Positions 1 through 7,498 are shown, counted from the stretch's first letter. The stretch is DNA of 21,288 bases from Promethearchaeota archaeon (GCA_004524515.1 SDNV01000040.1:1-21288); one strand, 5' to 3'. Notes: a model not told the origin generated them from the sequence alone. Program-made: numbers and translations.

Positions 1-911
1 GGATTTTTTAATTCAATATTATTATTTAAAAAAAGATGATGAGGGGTGACTTCAAACGATATGTCTGGTTCAAATTCGTAAAGATAAACCACCATCCGAA
101 AATTATAATCAAAGGCGTTTTGTATTTCTTGTATGCTACTTTTACAGCTAATATGGCAAAAATGGACTATAGGTATTTTATCTCTTGGGAGATTAAACTT
201 ATCAATTACTCGAAAATAATGCTTTAAAATGAATTTTATGTATTTAGTTTCATTATTACATGGATGGACTTGATCATAGATTTGTAATAAACTCTTTGCT
301 TTGTGGAGTTCATCATCAATAATCCTTTCCGTTTCATGTTGTAAGCAATCAGGATGAATAAATATAGGGATGCGATATTTTGAGGAAATTAAGAGAAGTT
401 TTTGGATGTGATTTTCATCATACCAATTATTATTATTTATTGGTTTAAGCGGATAAATTTTGAAACCAATTACTCCAAGATTTATGATCTTTTTTATTTC
501 TTCTTCGTTAATGTCATTGGGAACCCCAGAAATGAAAGCAACATCAACAAATAATTTGTTTTCGGCGGTTTTCATCCACTTTTCAACTTGATTTGCTGTA
601 ATTGCTGGTGGTTTTGTATTAGGCATATTGAAAACAGTCGTAATTCCTGAATATGCGGCAGCTTTAGTTCCTGTACAGAATGTTTCTTTTTCAGATTGAT
701 CCATATCTCTTAAATGAGCATGAATATCAATAATTCCGGGTAAAATAGTCCTCCCTTCACAATTAATTTCAATTTTATCAAAATTTTGAGATCTAATTTT
801 CTCCAAATCAAATTCTTTTAAAATAACTTGTTTTATTTTGCCAGAATCGATTAAAATGATTCCATCATCAAGAGAAGTTCCATTAAATATTTTAGCATTC
901 TGTAAAATCAT
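1..911 (-). CDS. pyrC: Dihydroorotase (partial, 3' end beyond the window)
   Basis: This amidohydrolase closes carbamoyl-aspartate to dihydroorotate in pyrimidine synthesis. Translating the minus strand from the ATG at 911-909 gives about 303 residues with no stop before the window edge. Family marks are visible: the metal-binding HAH in IDIHAHLRD (around residue 65), followed by the GTKAAA..GITTVFNMPNT stretch typical of dihydroorotase. GFKIY (around 150) carries the lysine that is carboxylated in this family. HPDC and HFCHIS supply further metal histidines, and EVTPHHLFL is a strong family signature. The last metal aspartate would lie beyond base 1. The start is 8 bases after the stop of the trmY-like gene, so the two are probably co-transcribed with srp54. 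Allantoinase and hydantoinase are close relatives, but TPHHL favours dihydroorotase. Confidence 0.88.
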   Translation of the reverse strand, partial: MILQNAKIFNGTSLDDGIILIDSGKIKQVILKEFDLEKIRSQNFDKIEINCEGRTILPGIIDIHAHLRDMDQSEKETFCTGTKAAAYSGITTVFNMPNTKPPAITANQVEKWMKTAENKLFVDVAFISGVPNDINEEEIKKIINLGVIGFKIYPLKPINNNNWYDENHIQKLLLISSKYRIPIFIHPDCLQHETERIIDDELHKAKSLLQIYDQVHPCNNETKYIKFILKHYFRVIDKFNLPRDKIPIVHFCHISCKSSIQEIQNAFDYNFRMVVYLYEFEPDISFEVTPHHLFLNNNIELKN

Positions 912-919
912 TAATCTTT

Positions 920-1522
920 TCAAAGTATGGGTAGTTGTTGTTGATCTAATTGATAGTTAATATATAATATTTTGTTTTCTAATGAATAATGATTTGGAAG
1001 AGCTATTCTCTCAAAATTGCCAATTTGACGCTGAATGAAATTATTGTCTCTAAATTCATCAAGTATAATTATGTCTTGGTTATTAATTTTATAAGCTGCA
1101 ATTTTATTGGGATTTTTATCATCTATTATGAAGGCTCGAATATTTTTTTCATTAATGATTGAAAAAAGATATTCTAGATCGATTAATTTTTTTATAAAAA
1201 TTCCGGGAGTCGACTTTATCCACATATCATAAGGAATAGTTTTCTCTAGCTCTAATGCTTTTAATAATAAGATTGCTTGTGAACGTTCATCAGAACCTAA
1301 ATATCTTAAATTTTGACCAATTAACTTTAATAATAGTTTTTTTTGATTAATCAAAATATAAAATTCGTTTTCCTTTCTAATAGCATATGAAAGACAAAAC
1401 ACTTCTCTAATACAAGAGCATAAAGTATATACATCTAGAGGAGTATTCCCTACATCAATGGCTTTTTTATCAAAACTCGAAATCTTATCAATACAAACTA
1501 AAAATTTTACCAAATTAATCAA
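920..1522 (-). CDS. trmY: Divergent TrmY-like SPOUT tRNA methyltransferase (tRNA pseudouridine-54 N1-methyltransferase family)
   Basis: TrmY methylates N1 of pseudouridine 54 in the T-loop of archaeal tRNAs, using SAM bound in a SPOUT knot. The 200-residue product keeps the family core: TPLDVYTLCSCIREVFCLSY (about 28-47), then GQNLRYLGSDERSQAILLLK (about 69-88, compare the usual LRYLxPDERSxAxLLxKAL), then TPGIF, and a C-terminal NYQLDQ matching the family's N-x-LDR end. The glycine-rich GDHxGL segment that helps build the SAM site reads DEFRDN here, so activity is uncertain. Start: no ATG fits. An ATG at 1530 runs straight into TGA, and the frame opens with TTG at 1522 or TTG at 1513; the second matches the usual family N-terminus better. 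It lies 8 bases after srp54. Family placement is by recognition of motifs only. Confidence 0.72.
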   Translation of the reverse strand: MINLVKFLVCIDKISSFDKKAIDVGNTPLDVYTLCSCIREVFCLSYAIRKENEFYILINQKKLLLKLIGQNLRYLGSDERSQAILLLKALELEKTIPYDMWIKSTPGIFIKKLIDLEYLFSIINEKNIRAFIIDDKNPNKIAAYKINNQDIIILDEFRDNNFIQRQIGNFERIALPNHYSLENKILYINYQLDQQQLPIL

Positions 1523-1530
1523 ATAACCAT

Positions 1531-2898
1531 TTAAAATTTAAAATTTTTTCCTAGTTTATTAAAAAAAGAAGGATCTATGTTTCCCATACCGGGCATTCCT
1601 TTTCCCTTTTTCTGCATTTGAAGAAAACTCTTCATAAACTTCTTCATTTGGTTATATTGATCCAACATTCTATTAATCGTCGCATAGTCTGTTCCACTAC
1701 CTATAGCAATCCTTCTTTTCCTTGATTTTTTTATAAGTTTAGGGTCCTCTTTTTCTTCTTGGGTCATTGAGCTTAATACCACTTCCCATCTTTCTAAATT
1801 TTTCTCCGCATCTTCTTTCAAGGCATCTGGAATATTTCCTCCTCCTATCATTGAAAAAATTTGTTTAGCCCTTCCAACCTTCTTTAAACTCTTTAATTGA
1901 AAATATAAATCATCTAAAGTGAACTTTCCACGCATCATTCTTTTTATCATTTCAGGATCAGCCTCAACTTCAGCATCTTGAACCTTTTTGACTAATCCTT
2001 CGATATCGGGAATTCCTAATAAAGATCCGACAAATTTTGATGGTTCAAACTCTTCCAATTCACCAATTTTCTCTCCAACACCTATGAATCTTATTGATTG
2101 CCCAGTAGCAGCGCAAGCAGAAAGTGCACCTCCTCCCTTGGCTGTACCATCTAATTTTGTAACAATAATGCTGCCGATATTTGTTGATTTTGAGAATTCT
2201 TCTGCTTGAGCATAGGCTTGATGCCCTAAAGTTCCATCTATGACCAATATGACTTCATTTGGCTTTAAAGAAGTTTCTATCTGGGTCATTTCTTTCATCA
2301 ATTCCTTTTCTTCTTTATGCCTTCCAGCGGTATCCACGAGGATGATGTCATGTCCATCGTTAATCGCTTTTTTAGTCTCCCTTACTGCTATTTTAACTGC
2401 ATTTTTTTCTGATGGATTCCCATAACATTTAATCCCGACTTGGTCGGATAATTGGATTAATTGCTCGTATGCACCAGGACGCCAAGTATCAGTAGTAACG
2501 GCTGCAACATTGTAACCCTTACTTTTATAGAAACGAGCTAGCTTACCGACTGTTGTAGTTTTTCCTGAACCTTGTATCCCTACTAATAAAATTACATTAT
2601 GTTTACCGGCTTTTATTCTTATGGGGGCAGGTTTTCCTCCAAGAATTTTAATTAATTGGTCATGAACTAACTTAATAATAAAGTCTTTTCTTTTAGCTCT
2701 CTGTAATTTTGTATCAGTTGCTTCTTTTTTTATATTTTCCGTCATTTCGAAAACTAGTTCAACTTTTACATCAGCTTGAAGTAAACTGCGTTGTAAATCT
2801 TGAATTAACGCATTAATTGCTTCTTTATCTACTTGTGGGAGCCTTCTTATTCTCCTAAGGGCATTATCAAGTGATCTTCCCAGCTGTTCTAGTACCAT
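1531..2898 (-). CDS. srp54: Signal recognition particle 54 kDa protein (SRP54/Ffh)
   Basis: SRP54 is the GTPase of the signal recognition particle: it binds signal peptides and SRP RNA and docks with FtsY at the membrane. The 455-residue length is normal for archaea. The N domain (about 1-90) has the usual MVLEQLGRSLDNALRRI start. The G domain shows the P-loop GIQGSGKTT (107-115), DTWRPGAYEQL, DTAGRH (189-194) and TKLDGTAKGGG (247-257). The M domain (about 300-440) holds FSMIGGG, SRKRRIAIGSGT (the RNA-binding segment) and a methionine-rich tail with MPGM. It starts at an ATG on the minus strand, divergent from aIF5A, and heads a probable operon with the trmY-like gene and dihydroorotase. Confidence 0.98.
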   Translation of the reverse strand: MVLEQLGRSLDNALRRIRRLPQVDKEAINALIQDLQRSLLQADVKVELVFEMTENIKKEATDTKLQRAKRKDFIIKLVHDQLIKILGGKPAPIRIKAGKHNVILLVGIQGSGKTTTVGKLARFYKSKGYNVAAVTTDTWRPGAYEQLIQLSDQVGIKCYGNPSEKNAVKIAVRETKKAINDGHDIILVDTAGRHKEEKELMKEMTQIETSLKPNEVILVIDGTLGHQAYAQAEEFSKSTNIGSIIVTKLDGTAKGGGALSACAATGQSIRFIGVGEKIGELEEFEPSKFVGSLLGIPDIEGLVKKVQDAEVEADPEMIKRMMRGKFTLDDLYFQLKSLKKVGRAKQIFSMIGGGNIPDALKEDAEKNLERWEVVLSSMTQEEKEDPKLIKKSRKRRIAIGSGTDYATINRMLDQYNQMKKFMKSFLQMQKKGKGMPGMGNIDPSFFNKLGKNFKF

Positions 2899-3047
2899 AA
2901 TGAACTCATTTTAGCATTTTTATTCTTAAAATTATCAAAAACTAATATTTTTTTTTAATGGAATAAAGTATATACATAAATGAAATATCATAAAATAATC
3001 TTAATTAAATTGTATTATTAAATTAAATTTAAAATCGTTAATAATAA

Positions 3048-3053
3048 GAGGTG
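3048..3053 (+). promoter_or_regulatory. Shine-Dalgarno GAGGTG that places the aIF5A start upstream of its first ATG
   Basis: GAGGTG at 3048-3053 complements the archaeal 16S 3' end. It lies 7 bases before ATA at 3061 and 4 before ATC at 3058, but 55 bases before the first in-frame ATG at 3109. The same GAGGT core precedes rrp41 (11712-11716), and GGGAGGT precedes rrp42 (12475-12481), so this genome does use such sites. The site therefore supports initiation near 3058-3061. Confidence 0.6.
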
Positions 3054-3060
3054 TAAAATC

Positions 3061-3489
3061 ATATCTATAAAAAGAACTGAAATTCAAAAGTTAAAATCAG
3101 GTCAATATATGATGGTAGATGATGAACCATGCATTGTTAAAAGCACAGAACGTTCGAAAAGTGGAAAACATGGACATGCTAAAGTAAGAATAGTGTGTGT
3201 TGGCTTATTTGATAATAACAAAAGAAGCCTTACGATTCCATCAGGCCATTTAGTTGATGTCCCAGAGATTCTGAAAGGGAATGCTCAAATTAATTTTATT
3301 GAAGATAGTGTTATTAATATCATGGATCTAGAGTCATATGAGTCTTTGGATGTAAAATGGCCAACAGAAGAAGAACTTATCGGAAAATTGAAAGAATTAA
3401 GGGCAAACCCCGCGAAGATGGGAAATACGCAAGTTGAATATTGGAAACTAGCTGGAAAGACATTAATAAACCGGATAATAAGTGGATAA
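3061..3489 (+). CDS. eif5a: Translation initiation factor 5A (aIF5A), apparently starting at a non-NUG codon
   Basis: aIF5A binds the ribosome and relieves stalling. Its lysine in the GKHG loop is modified to hypusine or deoxyhypusine. Here SKSGKHGHAKVRIV carries that lysine. The first beta strand of the family (the usual V-x-SLKxGxYVVIDGEPC) appears as TEIQKLKSGQYMMVDDEPC, and about half of it lies upstream of the first ATG (3109). The reading frame is open back to 3022 and contains no ATG, GTG or TTG before 3109. ATA at 3061 would give (M)SIKRTEIQ..., 142 residues, a normal family length, and stands 7 bases after a GAGGTG ribosome site. ATC at 3058 is the alternative. A sequencing or assembly error turning ATG into ATA is also possible. 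Downstream come NAD kinase and Nob1. Confidence 0.93.
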   Translation: MSIKRTEIQKLKSGQYMMVDDEPCIVKSTERSKSGKHGHAKVRIVCVGLFDNNKRSLTIPSGHLVDVPEILKGNAQINFIEDSVINIMDLESYESLDVKWPTEEELIGKLKELRANPAKMGNTQVEYWKLAGKTLINRIISG

Positions 3490-3594
3490 GTCCTCTTTAT
3501 TAGCAAGTTCCAAATTAATCCATTATTATTATTAAATATTATTTGATAAGAGAATTGAATTTTAAATTAATCAACACACCTAAAAAACATTAGA

Positions 3595-4530
3595 ATGATG
3601 ATTAAAAAAGGCATATCTCTAGCATGTCGAATGGATTCTGAAAGAGCTATTAATCTAACTAAAAAACTGTTTGATTATTTAGTGAAAAAGGATGAAATAG
3701 TCCATTTAGAGACACGTATTGCACCAAAGATTATGCCGCATAATGCCATGGATTTAGGGGATATGACAGCAGAGAATACAAAATTCATTATTACCACTGG
3801 TGGAGATGGAACAGTTCTCCGAGTAGCGAGTAATCTTTCTCAAAAGGACCCGCCCCCAATATTAGGCGTGAATATCGGTTCAATTGGATTTTTAGACGAA
3901 TCAAATGAAAGAACCATTTTTAAAGATATAAATCAGATTCTTAATGGGAATTATGTTATAGAAAAGTGTAGTAAATTAACAGCATATATTTTAAGAGATT
4001 CTGAGGAGATCAGACTCAATAACGCTTTAAACGAGATATTAATAATTTCATCAAAAAACTCGAAAGTCTTACTCGTTTCAGTGAAAATAGATGGAACGTA
4101 TCTAAATAGGAGTTATTTAGATGGAGTTATAATTTCCACCTCAGTGGGAAGTACAGCATATAATTTAAGTGCTGGAGGGTCGATTATAACTCCATCCTTA
4201 GAAATAATGCAATTAACTCCGTTAAATAGTTATGCAAGATCTGGATTAAAACCGATAGTGCTACCTATAGATAGTGAAATTGAATTAAAATTATTAAGAT
4301 CCAGGTTAAATGCCAGAATAATTATTGATGGTCAACGTACTTATAAAAAGATACAGCCAAATACTATAATCAAAATTAGAAAAGCGAATGTTTACTCATC
4401 ATTTATTAGACTTTCAAGAAATGTAACCGATAGTTATATAAAAAGATTAAGAAAAAAAATTATTGGCACTATAAGGGTTCCCCTTGATGACAGCCCAGAA
4501 TCAGGAGAAGAATTCAATTCTAATTTTTGA
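3595..4530 (+). CDS. nadK: NAD kinase (ATP/polyphosphate NAD kinase)
   Basis: This enzyme phosphorylates NAD to NADP in the cytoplasm. The 311-residue product shows the diagnostic GGDGT (69-73), GVNIGSIGFL (91-100), the ALNE segment (about 144-147) and STSVGSTAYNLSAGGSIITP (181-200), which build the NAD and phosphate sites. Two consecutive ATGs (3595, 3598) open the frame. No clear ribosome site precedes them, which is common for leaderless archaeal mRNAs. A 105-base gap separates it from aIF5A. The C-terminal tail overlaps nob1 by 44 bases in another frame, so translation of the two is likely linked. Confidence 0.95.
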   Translation: MMIKKGISLACRMDSERAINLTKKLFDYLVKKDEIVHLETRIAPKIMPHNAMDLGDMTAENTKFIITTGGDGTVLRVASNLSQKDPPPILGVNIGSIGFLDESNERTIFKDINQILNGNYVIEKCSKLTAYILRDSEEIRLNNALNEILIISSKNSKVLLVSVKIDGTYLNRSYLDGVIISTSVGSTAYNLSAGGSIITPSLEIMQLTPLNSYARSGLKPIVLPIDSEIELKLLRSRLNARIIIDGQRTYKKIQPNTIIKIRKANVYSSFIRLSRNVTDSYIKRLRKKIIGTIRVPLDDSPESGEEFNSNF

Positions 4531-5038
4531 TGCAAACATATTTTTAATTGGAACAGATTTTAATGTCATTCCACAAAAAATTTATACTGTTCCAAAGATT
4601 TTAAAAGAGATTGAAGTTGAAAAGTATCTCTCTCGTAATAGGAATATAATAAATAGGATAAATATTGCTATTGAAAGTGGGAATTTGATAATAAAAGAGC
4701 CTTCACCTGAATATTTGTCAAAAGTAATTGATAGTTCATATAAAACAGGGGACCTTAAGGCGTTATCAGAAGCAGATCAACAATTAATTGCATTAGCATT
4801 ACAATTGAAAGATCTTACAAAGCAAGAAGTTATTCTTTACAGTAATGATTATTCAGTTCAAAACTGTTGCAAAGAATTGAAAGTCCATACTAAATCTTTA
4901 ATGAAAAAGGGAATAACCCAACTAATCCATTTTGAGGTCTATTGTCCGCAGTGCAAAACCCTACACGATGCTAATGAATTGAATGAGCATTGTGAAATCT
5001 GCGGTTCAAAATTGAAGCGAAGACCAATACTAAAATAG
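4487..5038 (+). CDS. nob1: Ribosome maturation endonuclease Nob1 (PIN domain plus zinc ribbon)
   Basis: Nob1 cuts pre-rRNA to form the 3' end of 16S/18S rRNA in late small-subunit assembly. The roughly 183-residue protein has a PIN domain: the first acidic residue is in LIFDANIFL, further acidic positions are in SEADQQLIALAL, and another is in LYSNDYSVQN. A C-terminal zinc ribbon follows, CPQC...CEIC, with a basic tail. PIN-then-ribbon order and length match archaeal Nob1. The ATG at 4487 lies inside the end of the NAD kinase gene; a TTG directly before it is in the same frame. Its stop at 5038 faces the tRNA-Lys gene on the other strand. Confidence 0.9.
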   Translation: MTAQNQEKNSILIFDANIFLIGTDFNVIPQKIYTVPKILKEIEVEKYLSRNRNIINRINIAIESGNLIIKEPSPEYLSKVIDSSYKTGDLKALSEADQQLIALALQLKDLTKQEVILYSNDYSVQNCCKELKVHTKSLMKKGITQLIHFEVYCPQCKTLHDANELNEHCEICGSKLKRRPILK

Positions 5039-5070
5039 ATGCTAAATTCATTTTAGAAAACAAAATGGTA

Positions 5071-5078
5071 TAAAAAAG
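5071..5078 (-). terminator. Oligo-T terminator after tRNA-Lys
   Basis: Reading the minus strand, six T residues follow within two bases of the discriminator base of tRNA-Lys. T-runs of this kind end transcription by archaeal RNA polymerase. It also separates the tRNA transcripts from the converging nob1 gene. Confidence 0.5.
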
Positions 5079-5182
5079 CGGGCTATGAGGGATTGCCGCT
5101 ACCATTAGAAGACAATGATAGTTTCGAACCCCCGACCTGCTGGTTAAGAGCCAGTCGCGCTACCTGCCTGCGCCAATAGCCC
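5079..5182 (-). tRNA. tRNA-Lys(CTT) with a 30-base intron in the T-loop
   Basis: Acceptor arms GGGCTAT/ATAGCCC pair fully, with discriminator G and no encoded CCA. The D stem is GCGC/GCGC. The anticodon arm is ACTGG-CTCTTAA-CCAGC (one A-C mismatch at the top), with anticodon CTT at 5148-5146. The T stem GGGGG/CCCTC is separated by 37 bases instead of 7. Removing 30 bases (5093-5122) restores the standard loop TTCGAAT, so the intron sits between positions 59 and 60. The intron contains an 8-pair hairpin, CTATCATT with AATGGTAG. It is flanked by three-base bulges (AAA and AAT) around a helix TTCG/CGGC that is imperfect (3 of 4 pairs), i.e. a relaxed bulge-helix-bulge. Mature length would be 74. 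Confidence 0.9.
5093..5122 (-). other. T-loop intron (59/60) of tRNA-Lys(CTT)
   Basis: Excision restores a seven-base T-loop and leaves a tRNA of normal shape. The placement at 59/60 follows from matching the splice bulges AA^A and AA^T. A cut one base earlier (58/59) would give the same mature sequence. Cleavage would be by the archaeal splicing endonuclease. Confidence 0.8.
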
Positions 5183-5212
5183 GTCTAAAATGTTTTTCTT
5201 CATCTTCAAAAA

Positions 5213-5313
5213 CGCAGACGGAGGGACTCGAACCCCCGAGCGCTTGCGCGCACTGGCTCTCTTGAGAGCAAGAAGGCTCAAGGCCAGCGTCTTACCAGCT
5301 AGGCTACGTCTGC
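5213..5313 (-). tRNA. tRNA-Ser(TGA) with an 18-base intron at 37/38
   Basis: Acceptor GCAGACG/CGTCTGC with discriminator G, the archaeal serine identity base. The anticodon stem is CTGGC/GCCAG, perfect. The loop after splicing is CTTGAGA, giving anticodon TGA. The long variable arm is GCGC-GCAA-GCGC with flanking bases, making it a class II tRNA. The T stem is GGGGG/CCCTC with loop TTCGAGT. The intron lies at 5259-5276, at the canonical 37/38 site, and its CTCAAG pairs with the anticodon side CTTGAG. CCA is not encoded. Mature length would be 83. It lies 30 bases upstream of tRNA-Lys on the same strand and is probably co-transcribed with it. A leucine GAG reading was rejected on stem pairing and base 73. 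Confidence 0.92.
5259..5276 (-). other. Canonical 37/38 intron of tRNA-Ser(TGA)
   Basis: This 18-base intron directly follows anticodon base 37. Its 3' half pairs with the anticodon region, leaving bulges at both splice sites as in classical archaeal anticodon-loop introns. Confidence 0.85.
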
Positions 5314-5568
5314 GTGCTTGAAAATATAAAATACCAGCGATTAGACAAAATAATGCAAGGTATTAAATTAGTTTATATTCAATTAAATAAAATTTTTTTG
5401 ATTTTTCTCTTCAAATAGTTGTTTTCGATTTCTTTTTAATAATTACTTTTAACAAATACTGAAGTACTTCATGTTTGAATTACTGTAAATTAGTAGAACT
5501 TAACGGAAAAAGAGCTTGCTTTAGCTTTTTTAGTAAATTATAAATTTTGGGATGCATTAAAATGATTT

Positions 5569-6051
5569 ATGAGTAGTGCTAAAGACTTCAGATATTTAAT
5601 TCCTCAAAAATTATTTGATGAGATTACGCAGAAAGCAGCAGAGGCATATCCATATATAGAACACTACTGGATTTTCGCTGATCGTAAGGAAAATTTTGGT
5701 ATTGTGACTAAATTCATACCAAATCCGGACTTAAAAAAAACGAAAGCACACGTTAAACCCAGAAGCTGGATGCGATATAAAAAGTCAAAAATTTATAACA
5801 TGCGAAAATTTAAACAAGAGTTAGGTATAGATATCGTCTGGCAAGCTCACACACATCCTTCAGGACAAGAGAAACTCCATCAGATTGATAAAAGAATTTT
5901 AAAATATCTCTCAAATGGAGTAATGATTATAATAATTCCTGAACTTGCAGAAAAAGATCTAAAAGGACATTTAGTAGGCTGGTTTTATGATAAGAGGTAT
6001 ACTAAAAAACCCATCATTGAAAAAATGGTCTTTGAGATTATTTCTGAATGA
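5569..6051 (+). CDS. Stand-alone JAB/JAMM-domain protein (putative zinc isopeptidase-like)
   Basis: The protein is 160 residues and consists of essentially one JAB/MPN domain. JAMM proteases cleave isopeptide or C-terminal peptide bonds of ubiquitin-like proteins using zinc held by E + HxHPx(6)SxxD. Visible here are E31 in YIEHYWIF as the likely catalytic glutamate, NP at 52-53 after the second strand, and HTHPSG with H94 and H96. D107 has the correct spacing, then GVMIIIIPE and GWFYD near the end, as in prokaryotic JAB domains. The motif serine position is H104, which is unusual and may change or abolish activity. It has no signal peptide and no fused domain. ATG at 5569 follows an AT-rich box (AATTATAAATTT near 5537-5547). 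It stands alone between tRNA genes and a membrane acyltransferase, and its target is not known. Confidence 0.72.
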   Translation: MSSAKDFRYLIPQKLFDEITQKAAEAYPYIEHYWIFADRKENFGIVTKFIPNPDLKKTKAHVKPRSWMRYKKSKIYNMRKFKQELGIDIVWQAHTHPSGQEKLHQIDKRILKYLSNGVMIIIIPELAEKDLKGHLVGWFYDKRYTKKPIIEKMVFEIISE

Positions 6052-6250
6052 TTCAATTTATCAAATCTAAGTTTTGGTGAAATTGATTGAAAGATGATAT
6101 ATCGGTGTTTCTCTTTTGAATCAATATATTAGTAATTTGTATTTATCAATTTTGGATTTTTTTGTAAGATTACTTATAGTCCCTCTTTATAAATTTACGT
6201 TAATTATATTCAATATAAAGTTCTCAATAGTATAGGTATTAATAAGAATC

Positions 6251-7462
6251 ATGGTAGAATCTGATAATTTAGAAGAGTCTGGTATTAAACAAAAACAAAA
6301 GCATAACAACTACTTCCAAGTTGATGTATTGAAGACAATAATGATTTTTTTGGTGATTTTCGATCATACTATTCCATGGAGTATCAAAGGAGATTTGGGA
6401 GTAGCACTTTGGGAAAGAATCTCTATTCCTATGTTTATGGTAATTATGGGCTTCAATATTGGAAAATCTTTGCAAGCTAAAAAAGATCCTATTAAAGATT
6501 CGTTTTACACTCGTGAATTTTTTTTTAACAAGTTTTATAGATATGTCATACCTTTTGCAATATTATATTTTATCTCTACGATTATAGGTGGATTAATTTA
6601 TGGTTTTAGCATCGATTCGATACAAGCTGGGCAATGGGGTACTAATTATAACGATCTCCACTTATTGATAGGAATTTTGCCATTCTGGGGTCCCGGAAAC
6701 TGGTTTATACCAATAATTTTTGGCTCGATCATCATATTACCCGGATTATATAAAGGATTTTCAGGACCACGTTACAAGGCGATATATACTCTTATTGTTA
6801 CTTTTATTGTAGAATTAATTGTACAGTCTATCATTTTCTTCACATTTAAAAATCCAAATCCACCACCTACTTTTGCTACGTGGGAGGATTATTATTACGC
6901 TCTTTTCTTTATATACAGCATATTTTTATTATTATCTGCTGTTGGATTTGGAATGTGGTTTTCGAGAGATCATAACTTGTTTAGTAAGAATAATTTTTTC
7001 GTCTGGATATTATTTTTCATCAGTCTAAGCTATCTTATAGCATACCAATTTTTTGATTATCGAATATTAGTAAACGGAATTCCATTTCTCACCGGAGATT
7101 ATAATTTTATGGTATTTCCTTATTCTGCTTTTCTATTTTTAGTTGCTCTGAAGACACTTCCTTCTGATTCTAAGAATAAATTAGCTAGAGTAATTAAGAA
7201 GATAAGTAAATCAACATATCATATATTACTTGTTCAAATTTTATATTTTGCCATAGTGTATGCGTTGTATGGAGATCATTATAGTGCAAGTATTTTTGGT
7301 ATTGATCAAGGTAGTATTTTAATGACGTATCTTTATCTCATAATAAATTGGAGCATTTGTATTCCAATTGGGGTATTTTGGTGGCAAAAAGAAAAGCAGG
7401 TAATTCATTATTTTAAAAGTAAAATCCAGATTGAATCAGAACCATCATTTCGGATAAATTGA
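6251..7462 (+). CDS. Acyltransferase-3 family integral membrane protein
   Basis: The 403-residue protein has a hydrophilic start of about 22 residues and then roughly ten hydrophobic segments spread to the end. The first segment, YFQVDVLKTIMIFLVIFDHT, matches the opening of the acyltransferase-3 family (PF01757), in which the histidine after the first membrane span is conserved and probably catalytic. These enzymes O-acylate sugars, lipids or cell-envelope glycans at the membrane. GNWFIPIIFGSII in the middle resembles the W-F-I/L motif of the family. Substrate is unknown. Start is the ATG at 6251; no clear ribosome site is visible. It is flanked by the JAMM gene upstream (199-base gap) and tRNA-Ser(GCT) downstream. 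Confidence 0.8.
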   Translation: MVESDNLEESGIKQKQKHNNYFQVDVLKTIMIFLVIFDHTIPWSIKGDLGVALWERISIPMFMVIMGFNIGKSLQAKKDPIKDSFYTREFFFNKFYRYVIPFAILYFISTIIGGLIYGFSIDSIQAGQWGTNYNDLHLLIGILPFWGPGNWFIPIIFGSIIILPGLYKGFSGPRYKAIYTLIVTFIVELIVQSIIFFTFKNPNPPPTFATWEDYYYALFFIYSIFLLLSAVGFGMWFSRDHNLFSKNNFFVWILFFISLSYLIAYQFFDYRILVNGIPFLTGDYNFMVFPYSAFLFLVALKTLPSDSKNKLARVIKKISKSTYHILLVQILYFAIVYALYGDHYSASIFGIDQGSILMTYLYLIINWSICIPIGVFWWQKEKQVIHYFKSKIQIESEPSFRIN

Positions 7463-7498
7463 TTTTTTGACGTAAAGTATTAAAATTTTTAAAAATTT

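Noticed and set aside
3109..3489. First ATG of aIF5A taken as the true start
   Set aside because: It would remove most of the conserved first beta strand (TEIQKLKSGQY), and the GAGGTG ribosome site is 55 bases upstream of it.
5213..5313. Reading this tRNA as Leu(GAG)
   Set aside because: The anticodon stem would need a C-A mismatch, while the Ser(TGA) reading pairs fully. Discriminator G is typical of archaeal Ser; Leu has A.
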